Source of the DNA: Rhodoferax sp. UBA6134
Lineage (GTDB): Bacteria > Pseudomonadota > Gammaproteobacteria > Burkholderiales > Burkholderiaceae_C
DNA: 5,535 bases
Direction of reading: 5' to 3'
Assembly: GCA_002422455.1 (NCBI GenBank)
Contig: DIVK01000033.1
Coordinates: forward strand, 6,125 to 11,659
The notes below the pieces were generated by a model. It had not been told where the DNA came from and searched no databases. It worked only from the letters and a program-made list of their open reading frames with translations. Positions within the stretch are counted from its first letter, which is position 1, and each line of letters opens with the position of its first letter. The position numbers and the translations under genes were made by a program. Below, in pieces: positions 1 through 5,022 of the stretch.

Positions 1-1019
1 CCGGTCATCACCTGGTCAAGCGCCATCTCGACCGTTTCGCCATTGCGCTGCACGCGCGCGGTCTTGGCCTGAAGCCCGACGAGGCGCTTGATCGCCTGAG
101 AGGTTCGACCCTTGGCACGCGCCTCCAGCGTGCGTCCGAGCAGGATCAAGGTCACGATGACCACGGCGGCTTCGAAATAGACGTTGGCGGTGCCCGCTGG
201 AAGCACGTCGGGGACGAAGGTTGCCACCACCGAATAGCCGTAAGCCGCCGCCGTGCCGAGCGAGACCAGCGAGTTCATGTCGGGGGCACCGCGCAGCAAT
301 GCCGGTACGCCCTTTTGGAAGAAGCGCAGACCCGGACCGAACAGCACCAAGGTGGCGAGTGCGAACTGGATGGTCCAGCTCGTCTGCTGACCCAGGACCC
401 CCATCACCCAATGGTGCATGGCGGGAATGAGGTGGGAGCCCATCTCGAGAACGAAGACCGGCAAGGTGAGGATGGATGCAATGAGTAAAGCGCGCCGCAG
501 TGCCCGCGCTTCAATCTCGCGACGCTCTGCCTCCTGATCGCCCGCAGTCGCCGTCTCATTGGACAAGCGACGGGACTTGTAACCCGCCTGTTCGACCGCT
601 GCTTCAAGGTCGGCCGTGGAGACGACCCCGGCAAGGTGGCGCACCCGCGCGCGCTCGGTCGCCAGGTTGACAGTGGCTTCGAGCACGCCCGGGACCTTTG
701 CAAGCGCCTTCTCAACCCGGCCCACACACGACGCGCAGGTCATGTCTTCAATGGCGAGCTCGGTGGTCTCTTCGCGAACGCTGTAGCCGGCGCGCTCGAT
801 GGCACGGACAGCCGCCTGCGGATCGGCCAAGCCGGTGAAAGTGATGTCGGCGCGCTCGGTGGCGAGATTCACCGCGGCCGTCTGCACGCCGGGGACGGCT
901 TTCAGCGCGCGCTCGACACGGCCGACACACGATGCACACGTCATGCCGTCGACCGGCAGACTCAGACGAGTGACTGAGGCCAGGGAGGGATGGGTGCCAG
1001 GTTGGGCAACGGAAGTCAT
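1..1019 (-). CDS. copA: Copper-translocating P1B-type ATPase CopA, N-terminal part (3' end beyond window)
   Basis: Inner-membrane ATPase that exports Cu(I) (possibly Ag(I)) from the cytoplasm. The visible 339 residues start at ATG 1019, preceded by AAGGGG (1027-1032) with a 7-nt spacer, and read open to the left edge; family members are about 750-830 residues. Two heavy-metal-associated domains are visible, with metal-binding motifs GMTCASC at residues 25-31 and DMTCASC at 92-98. Hydrophobic helices follow at about 177-194, 215-233, 250-270 and 280-297. Between them is the family segment GAPDMNSLVSLG (244-255), and after the last comes LILLGRTLEARAKGRTS (291-307), which leads into the actuator domain. 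The CPC metal site and DKTGT phosphorylation site would lie outside the window, so metal specificity is not read directly. The copper assignment rests on the twin CxxC domains and the CueR-type promoter upstream. It is divergent from the PA2779/PA2778-type pair. No frameshift is seen. Confidence 0.95.
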   Translation of the reverse strand, partial: MTSVAQPGTHPSLASVTRLSLPVDGMTCASCVGRVERALKAVPGVQTAAVNLATERADITFTGLADPQAAVRAIERAGYSVREETTELAIEDMTCASCVGRVEKALAKVPGVLEATVNLATERARVRHLAGVVSTADLEAAVEQAGYKSRRLSNETATAGDQEAERREIEARALRRALLIASILTLPVFVLEMGSHLIPAMHHWVMGVLGQQTSWTIQFALATLVLFGPGLRFFQKGVPALLRGAPDMNSLVSLGTAAAYGYSVVATFVPDVLPAGTANVYFEAAVVIVTLILLGRTLEARAKGRTSQAIKRLVGLQAKTARVQRNGETVEMALDQVMT

Positions 1020-1051
1020 TGAATTACCCCTTGAAGTTTAGGTTGATGGGA

Positions 1052-1082
1052 AGTGTGAAGCTTCCCACCGTGGGAATGTCAA
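1052..1082 (-). promoter_or_regulatory. CueR/MerR-type copper-responsive promoter of copA
   Basis: On the minus strand the -35 is TTGACA (1077-1082) and the -10 is CACACT (1052-1057), separated by exactly 19 bp. A perfect 7+1+7 inverted repeat TTCCCAC-N-GTGGGAA (1062-1076) fills the spacer. Over-long 19-20 bp spacers with a dyad between the two elements are the hallmark of promoters activated by MerR-family DNA distortion, and this dyad resembles CueR operators at copA genes. Transcription should begin near 1045, giving a leader of about 25 nt before the copA start. The regulator gene is not in the window. Strongly supported by spacing, dyad and position; the identity of the regulator is inferred. 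Confidence 0.88.
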
Positions 1083-1182
1083 GGCCTGTGGCTAATTTAT
1101 TTCGCGACGCCCAAATTGCCCACTGCGTGTCGTTCTCCAGTTTGCGCTCGGCACACCGTGCTGTGTTAATTTGTAAGTGGAC
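1083..1182. other. Divergent intergenic spacer, no gene seen
   Basis: About 100 bp between the copA promoter and the promoter proposed for the PA2779-type gene. It is richer in A+T than the flanking genes, with AATTT (1094-1098) and AAATT (1113-1117) facing each other. I see no conserved coding sequence, RNA gene or clear operator in it. The short open frames crossing it on the minus strand lack recognisable protein features. Confidence 0.5.
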
Positions 1183-1211
1183 TTGACTTGTTGGTCTGAT
1201 GCGGATTGAAT
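1183..1211 (+). promoter_or_regulatory. Probable sigma-70 promoter of the PA2779/PA2778-type operon
   Basis: TTGACT (1183-1188, five of six -35 consensus bases), a 17-bp spacer, then TTGAAT (1206-1211, four of six -10 bases). Initiation would fall near 1218, leaving a leader of roughly 27 nt before ATG 1245. It is the best-matching candidate I found in this spacer. No operator-like dyad overlaps it, so constitutive or weakly regulated expression is possible. Confidence 0.5.
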
Positions 1212-1233
1212 CGCAGCCTTTCGACCCCACCAC

Positions 1234-1238
1234 AAAGG
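1234..1238 (+). promoter_or_regulatory. Ribosome binding site that sets the PA2779-type start
   Basis: AAAGG lies 6 nt before ATG 1245. This favours ATG 1245 over the in-frame TTG at 1206, whose use would put a non-hydrophobic extension ahead of a well-formed signal peptide and would overlap the predicted -10 element. Confidence 0.6.
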
Positions 1239-1244
1239 CAAATC

Positions 1245-1643
1245 ATGAAAAGCTTCAAAAAATTCGTCTCTGCAAGCATGATCGTTTGTATCACTGCCGC
1301 CGGTCTGCCCTTCAGCGCGCAAGCTCGCATCGTCGCGACTGAAGAAGTCACGGCACCGGCGACCACCGGCACCTTAAGCGCCAGCCGCGACGCAGTGAAC
1401 CAGTTTCTGGTGCGCGATGACGTTCGCCAGGCCATGCTGGGCCAGGGCGTGACGCCGCAAGCTGCGCTGGAACGTGTGGCCGCCATGTCCGACGCTGAAG
1501 TGGCCCAACTGGCCGGCCGCATCGACCAGGCACCAGCGGGTGCCGGTGTGGTGGGTGTTTTGTTCACCGTGTTCATTGTGCTGCTGGTGACTGACATCAT
1601 GGGCCTGACCAAGGTGTTTCCGTTCACACGATCGGTGCGATGA
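1245..1643 (+). CDS. PA2779-family small exported protein with C-terminal membrane helix (function unknown)
   Basis: 132 residues. The N-terminus is a Sec signal peptide: basic MKSFKK, a hydrophobic core at about residues 7-23, and a likely signal-peptidase site after SAQA (27|28). The mature part (about 28-95) is soluble-looking, with helical stretches such as QFLVRDDVRQAML and a TPQAALERVAAMSDAEVAQL segment. A Gly/Ala-rich turn APAGAGVVG (96-104) leads into one C-terminal hydrophobic helix (about 102-121, with an Asp at 117) and a basic tail ending FPFTRSVR. Predicted topology is a periplasmic domain anchored by its C-terminus in the inner membrane. Overall layout and the LLVTDIMGLTKVFPF ending match the PA2779 family, named after a Pseudomonas aeruginosa protein with no established role. 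Its stop overlaps the next gene's start (ATGA, 1640-1643), so the pair is probably co-translated and may act together. Family recognised from memory; any function is inference. Confidence 0.88.
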   Translation: MKSFKKFVSASMIVCITAAGLPFSAQARIVATEEVTAPATTGTLSASRDAVNQFLVRDDVRQAMLGQGVTPQAALERVAAMSDAEVAQLAGRIDQAPAGAGVVGVLFTVFIVLLVTDIMGLTKVFPFTRSVR

Positions 1644-1660
1644 TCGGTCGACCCGATCGT
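1628..1660 (+). repeat. Competing inverted repeats around the stop/start overlap
   Basis: ACGATCGG (1628-1635) is perfectly complementary to CCGATCGT (1653-1660), an 8-bp stem whose 17-nt loop carries the ATGA overlap of the two genes. A second GATCGG copy (1642-1647) can pair with the same CCGATC (1653-1658) around a 5-nt loop, so the two hairpins exclude each other. The second fold places the last base of the ATG in a stem; the first leaves the start in a loop. There is no strong Shine-Dalgarno just ahead of ATG 1640. The structure is seen in the sequence; a regulatory role is inferred. Confidence 0.55.
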
Positions 1661-2593
1661 CTTCGAACCCCCGTTTTGACGGGGGTTTTTGTTTGGCTAT
1701 TTGTGTTGTTGAGTGGCTGTGCCACGCCCCAAGTGGCCAAACTGGATGCCGCTTGGCCAGCAGACCTGCCGGCGCGTGTTGAACTCGCGCACGTGCCGTT
1801 TTTCCCGCAGGAAGAGTATGAGTGCGGCCCGGCAGCGCTGGCCATGGTGGCCCAAGCCGCGGGCGTCAAGGTCAGCCCTGAAGCGCTGGTGGATCAGGTT
1901 TACCTGCCAGGGCGTCAAGGCTCACTGCAGCCTGAAATGATGGCCGCCACGCGTCGGCAGGGCTTGCTGGCCTACCCCTTGCAGCCCAAACTGGAGGACC
2001 TGCTGCGCGAAGTAGCGGCCGGCAACCCGGTGCTGGTGTTTCAGAATCTGGCGTTTTCCATTTACCCGCTTTGGCATTACGCCGTGGTGATTGGTTTTGA
2101 CCAGGAGCGCCGTGTGCTGTTGCTGCACTCCGGGGTCACGTCGCGCATGGAAATTTCCTTGTTTGCCTTCGAGCGCACTTGGGCGCGCGGGCAGTATTGG
2201 GCCATGCTGGCGCTGAAACCCGGGCAACTGCCGGCTACCGCCGAGCCCCAGGTCTACAGCGCCGCCGCCGCCACACTGGAGCGCACCGATGCACGCGGCG
2301 CGCAACAGGCTTTTGCCGCCGCGTTGCAGCGCTGGCCCGACGAGCGCGCCGCTTTGCTGGGCGCGGGCAACACGGCCTATGCGCTGGGTCAGCGCGAAGC
2401 TGCTGCCAAGGCCTACCGCCAGACGGTGGCCAAGCACCCCGACTTTGCCGATGGCTGGAACAACCTGGCGCAGGTACTGATGGAGTTGGGAAGCCGCGTC
2501 GAGGCTCGCAATGCCGTTGCACGCGCGGTGGCGCTGGGCGGGATGCGTTTACCTGAATACCGCGCGCTACAGGCAGAGATCGACCAAAAATAA
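1640..2593 (+). CDS. PA2778-family C39-like cysteine peptidase lipoprotein with TPR repeats
   Basis: 317 residues. The lipoprotein signal has a hydrophobic core (about 12-25) and lipobox LSGC with lipidated Cys27; Ala at +2 gives no inner-membrane retention signal, so the outer membrane is the likely site. The C39-like papain-fold domain spans about 45-192: Gln57 and catalytic Cys62 in FFPQEEYECGPAALAMV, a VYLPGRQGSLQPEMM segment, and catalytic His146 in LWHYAVVIGFD. The place where C39 enzymes carry their third-residue Asp reads LLHSG (161-165), so the triad is altered; my recollection is that relatives also vary here. About three TPR-like repeats follow (roughly 207-236, 237-270 and 271-301), suggesting a protein-binding platform. 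ATG 1640 is the only start that includes a full signal peptide. Translation probably depends on coupling to the preceding gene, a candidate substrate or partner. Substrate and reaction are unproven; protein cleavage or cross-linking in the periplasm is inferred. Confidence 0.88.
   Translation: MIGRPDRLRTPVLTGVFVWLFVLLSGCATPQVAKLDAAWPADLPARVELAHVPFFPQEEYECGPAALAMVAQAAGVKVSPEALVDQVYLPGRQGSLQPEMMAATRRQGLLAYPLQPKLEDLLREVAAGNPVLVFQNLAFSIYPLWHYAVVIGFDQERRVLLLHSGVTSRMEISLFAFERTWARGQYWAMLALKPGQLPATAEPQVYSAAAATLERTDARGAQQAFAAALQRWPDERAALLGAGNTAYALGQREAAAKAYRQTVAKHPDFADGWNNLAQVLMELGSRVEARNAVARAVALGGMRLPEYRALQAEIDQK
1666..1694 (+). terminator. Intrinsic-terminator-like hairpin inside the start of the PA2778-type gene (putative attenuator)
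   Basis: AACCCCCG (1666-1673) pairs perfectly with CGGGGGTT (1680-1687) around a six-base TTTTGA loop, followed by TTTGTTT (1688-1694). An 8-bp stem with six G-C pairs followed by a U-rich tract is the classic Rho-independent shape. It sits about 23 nt downstream of the first gene's stop but within codons 9-19 of the second gene. It could end most transcripts after the first gene, with ribosomes that reinitiate at 1640 melting it. The shape is seen directly; actual termination is inferred. Confidence 0.6.
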
Positions 2594-2620
2594 ACAGGCG
2601 CGCCTTGTGAAACCGCTTCT
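2594..2620. other. 27-bp convergent gap with a short palindrome
   Basis: The PA2778-type gene and marC converge here. The gap holds the perfect 10-bp palindrome AGGCGCGCCT (2596-2605). On the minus strand it is followed by GTTTATTTTT (2595-2586). A real hairpin could form only a very short stem once a loop is allowed, so at best this is a weak terminator for the marC transcript. No good terminator for the plus-strand operon is visible. Confidence 0.25.
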
Positions 2621-3298
2621 TTACAGCAGCAGACTGCGCAGCAACTCGCTCAGTCCGTCCCAAACGATCTGCACGCCCAGGCACAGCAGGATGAAGGCCG
2701 ACAAGCGCAAAAAGATCACGCTGCCAGCCTCGCCCAGCGGCTTGAGCAACTGCTGGGCGTAGCGGAACGCCAGGTAGAGCAGCAAGCCGATGGTGAGCAG
2801 TGCCAGCACACCACCGCCCATGCGGGCCAGCGACAGCGTCAGGCGCGTGTCGTTCAGCGCCACCCCCACGGTGATGGCCGCGGCGATCGAGCCCGGTCCG
2901 CAACTGATGGGAAAAGTCAGTGGGTAGAAAGCCTGGCGCCGTGCCTGCTCTGGGGTGTACGACTCGGCTAGCGCAGTACGGCGGTCGTCGCTGGCATGGC
3001 TGGTATTGAGCAGACGCCACGCCGCCGCAGCCACGATCAGCCCGCCCCCCACGCGCACAATGGGCAGCGAAATGCCGAAAAACTCGAGCACGTAGGAGCC
3101 TACCAGCATCGAGCCCACCATCAGCGCAAACATGTTGCGCGCAATACGCCGCGCCAGCAGCGCGCGGGTGCTGGGTGATGCGCCCTCGGTCAGCCCCAGA
3201 AAAATCGGCGCCGTGGCTGCCGGATTCAAAATCGGCAGGATCGCGGCAAATACGAAAAGGTAGCTTTTACCCGCTGCCAGCAGCAATTCGGAGGTCAT
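2621..3298 (-). CDS. MarC-family integral membrane protein
   Basis: 225 residues, the usual size for MarC (UPF0056; NAAT-like) proteins, with about six hydrophobic segments near 13-35, 55-73, 80-98, 134-150, 160-180 and 194-214. Family motifs are NPAATAPIFLGLT (25-37), FYPLTFPISCGPGSIAAAI (124-142) and RLSAFILLCLGVQIVWDG (198-215). It sits in the inner membrane; substrates are not established, and the old link to multiple antibiotic resistance is not supported for the family. The start at ATG 3298 overlaps the preceding transporter's TGA by four bases (ATGA, 3295-3298) with no strong Shine-Dalgarno, so translation is probably coupled. An in-frame ATG 96 bases further upstream (3394) would add 32 Arg-rich residues read from within the transporter gene and is less likely. 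Family assignment is firm; the role beside a betaine-type carrier is unknown. Confidence 0.9.
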   Translation of the reverse strand: MTSELLLAAGKSYLFVFAAILPILNPAATAPIFLGLTEGASPSTRALLARRIARNMFALMVGSMLVGSYVLEFFGISLPIVRVGGGLIVAAAAWRLLNTSHASDDRRTALAESYTPEQARRQAFYPLTFPISCGPGSIAAAITVGVALNDTRLTLSLARMGGGVLALLTIGLLLYLAFRYAQQLLKPLGEAGSVIFLRLSAFILLCLGVQIVWDGLSELLRSLLL

Positions 3299-4824
3299 GT
3301 CACAGGCGGCTGGTCGAGCAAATGTTTCATGCGCCGGCGCAGCGTCTTGTCTCGCTTCTGTTCTTCGTCCCAGTCGTCGCGCACGCCGCGCCACAGGGCC
3401 ACGGCCATGAGCACGATCACCAGCGTGAAGGGCAAGGCAAACACGATGGTGGCGGTCTGCACCGCCTTCACGCCACCGGCCAGCAACAGGCTGACGGCAA
3501 TGCCTGAGACCAGCAGGCCCCAGACGACCTTCACGCGCGCGCTCGGGTTGGCCTGGCCACCCGTGCTCATCATGCCCAGCACCAGGGTGGCCGAGTCGCC
3601 CGAGGTCACGAAGAACACCAGCACCAGGATCGTGGCCACGCCACTGAGCAGGCCGCTCATGGGCAGTGCGTCAAACAGGGTGAACATGGCGGTGGACACG
3701 TCAGCGCCCACGGCTTCAGCCATCGGCAGACCCTGCATGATTTCCTGGTTGAGGGCGGTGCCGCCGAATACCGAGAACCACACAAAGGCGGCCAGCGTGG
3801 GCGCCAGCACGGTGCCCAGGATGAACTCACGGATGGTGCGACCGCGCGAAACACGCGCGATGAACAGGCCCACGAACGGCGACCAGCTGACCCACCAGGC
3901 CCAGTAAAAAACGGTCCAACCACTGACCCAGCCGCTGTCGCGGAACGGTGTCATGCGCAGGCTCATGCGAACGAACTCGCTCAGGTAGCTGCCCAGCGTG
4001 CTGGTGAAGGTGTCGATGATGGCCACGGTCGGCCCCATCACAAAGACCGCCAGCGTGAGCAGCGCGGCCAGCGTTAGGTTGATGTTGGAGAGCCACTTGA
4101 TGCCCTTGGTGACCCCGGTGACGGCTGAGGCCAGGAACAGCACGGTGGTCACCACGATGATGCCTACCTGCGAGGCGCTGCCCACTGGCAGGCCCATGAG
4201 CGAATTCAGGCCGCTGTTGATTTGCAGCGCGCCCATGCCCAGCGACGCCGCCACGCCGAAGGCCGTGGCGATCACGGCCAGCACGTTGACCACCGGGCCG
4301 AGCTTTTTCAGCGGTGCCCACGGCAAGGCCTCAACCGCGGTGCTCACCAGTGCGGAGCCGCCCTTGCGGAACTGGAAAAAAGCGATGGCCAGCGCCACGA
4401 TGCTGTAGACCGCCCAGGGATGCAGGCCCCAGTGGAAAAAGCTGTAGCGCATGGCGGCGTTGGCTGCCTCGGGCGTATTGGCCGCAATGCCGGGCGGTGG
4501 CGCACCGTAATGGGAGATCGGCTCGGCCACCCCCCAGAACACCAGGCCGATGCCCATGCCGGCGGCAAACAGCATGGCGAACCAGGACGCGATGGAGAAC
4601 TCCGGCTCATCGTCCTCCGTGCCAAGCTTGAGGTCGCCGTAGCGGCTGAAGGCCAGTACCGCCGCCAGCACCACCAGGCCCAGTACCACCCAAAGGTAGA
4701 GCCAGCCGAAGTCGCGCGTGATGAAGGCCAGCAGCGTGTCGAATACCCCGCCGAGCGAGTTGGGGGCGATGACACCCCACAAGACAATGGCCAGGATCAG
4801 ACCGGCCGAAAAGAAGAGTTGCAT
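3295..4824 (-). CDS. BCCT-family glycine betaine/choline-type transporter
   Basis: 509 residues with the twelve-helix LeuT-fold pattern of the betaine/carnitine/choline transporter family, acting in the inner membrane. Visible hallmarks are FAAGMGIGLVFWGVAEPISHY (about 86-106), the signature GWTVFYWAWWVSWSPFVG (302-319) and FFVTSGDSAT (404-413). Compared with Corynebacterium BetP, the betaine aromatic box looks complete: Trp132, Trp137 and Tyr140 have the spacing of W189/W194/Y197, and Trp311 corresponds to W374. The GMGIG loop and the Thr407-Ser408 pair that lines a sodium site in BetP are kept, suggesting sodium-coupled uptake of glycine betaine or a similar trimethylammonium compound. The N-terminus is short, and the charged C-terminal tail (about 478-509) is shorter than BetP's osmosensing tail, so it may serve nutrition as much as osmotic stress. 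ATG 4824 is chosen for its Shine-Dalgarno and hydrophobic start. It is co-oriented with purU upstream and overlaps marC downstream. Exact substrate is not proven. Confidence 0.93.
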   Translation of the reverse strand: MQLFFSAGLILAIVLWGVIAPNSLGGVFDTLLAFITRDFGWLYLWVVLGLVVLAAVLAFSRYGDLKLGTEDDEPEFSIASWFAMLFAAGMGIGLVFWGVAEPISHYGAPPPGIAANTPEAANAAMRYSFFHWGLHPWAVYSIVALAIAFFQFRKGGSALVSTAVEALPWAPLKKLGPVVNVLAVIATAFGVAASLGMGALQINSGLNSLMGLPVGSASQVGIIVVTTVLFLASAVTGVTKGIKWLSNINLTLAALLTLAVFVMGPTVAIIDTFTSTLGSYLSEFVRMSLRMTPFRDSGWVSGWTVFYWAWWVSWSPFVGLFIARVSRGRTIREFILGTVLAPTLAAFVWFSVFGGTALNQEIMQGLPMAEAVGADVSTAMFTLFDALPMSGLLSGVATILVLVFFVTSGDSATLVLGMMSTGGQANPSARVKVVWGLLVSGIAVSLLLAGGVKAVQTATIVFALPFTLVIVLMAVALWRGVRDDWDEEQKRDKTLRRRMKHLLDQPPVT

Positions 4825-5022
4825 GAATGACTTCCTATCAATGGAAAAACAGGTGAGAAATTCAACCGAATGCGGCCAAGTATCGAGCATTCAGCATGAA
4901 TAGCCCCAAGGGCAGATTCGGCACGAGCCCATCCGGTCTCTCTGCACCCGCTGTGCGTCTTCAGCTGAACCTGCTGAGCCCGACGTCACTGCCCGACTGA
5001 ATCGGCGTCATAGGCTCTGGCA
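4825..5022 (-). other. 198-bp spacer between purU and the BCCT gene
   Basis: No gene, RNA or intrinsic terminator is evident after the purU stop, so readthrough into the transporter is possible. A GATACT -10-like hexamer (4879-4884) has only a poor TTGGGG -35 at 19 bp, so I call no promoter. Two small dyads are present: TTCAGCTGAA (4960-4969, perfect) and ATTCA-GCA-TGAAT near 4889-4901. Either could be an operator, but both are short enough to be chance. Confidence 0.4.
4831..4836 (-). promoter_or_regulatory. Ribosome binding site of the BCCT transporter
   Basis: AGGAAG on the minus strand, 6 nt before ATG 4824. It decides the start against an in-frame ATG at 4890, which has no such site and would add 22 residues (MLDTWPHS...) unlike a BCCT N-terminus. 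Confidence 0.75.

Noticed and set aside
636..977. Plus-strand open frame over the copA N-terminus
   Set aside because: It is a high-GC shadow antisense to a continuous, motif-rich CopA reading frame and shows no domain of its own.
1166..1627. Minus-strand 153-codon open frame over the PA2779-type gene
   Set aside because: It is antisense to a gene with a proper signal peptide, ribosome site and family match; its Ser/Thr/Ala-rich translation looks like a shadow.
2584..2608. Minus-strand terminator after marC
   Set aside because: The AGGCGCGCCT palindrome leaves only about three stem pairs once a loop is formed, although a T-rich stretch follows. It is kept only as a note on the convergent gap.
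2235..3020. Minus-strand 261-codon open frame spanning the PA2778-type gene and marC
   Set aside because: It crosses two well-supported genes in other frames, is Arg/Pro-rich, and has no recognisable motif.
3299..3394. 32-residue N-terminal extension of the MarC protein
   Set aside because: It would be Arg-rich and encoded entirely within the transporter's 3' end; the family normally begins just before the first membrane helix, as with ATG 3298.
3329..3907. Plus-strand open frame antisense to the BCCT gene
   Set aside because: The opposite strand encodes a complete transporter signature; this frame has a low-complexity Thr/Ser/Arg composition typical of antisense shadows.
4222..4830. Plus-strand 202-codon open frame antisense to the BCCT N-terminal half
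   Set aside because: It is rich in His, Gln, Arg and Gly with no domain, and is explained by the codon bias of the real gene.
4825..4890. 22-residue N-terminal extension of the BCCT protein
   Set aside because: There is no ribosome site at ATG 4890, whereas AGGAAG sits at the correct distance from ATG 4824.
4960..4969. Perfect palindrome TTCAGCTGAA upstream of the BCCT gene, considered as a regulator operator
   Set aside because: It is only 10 bp, unrepeated and not placed over a convincing promoter, so it may be chance.
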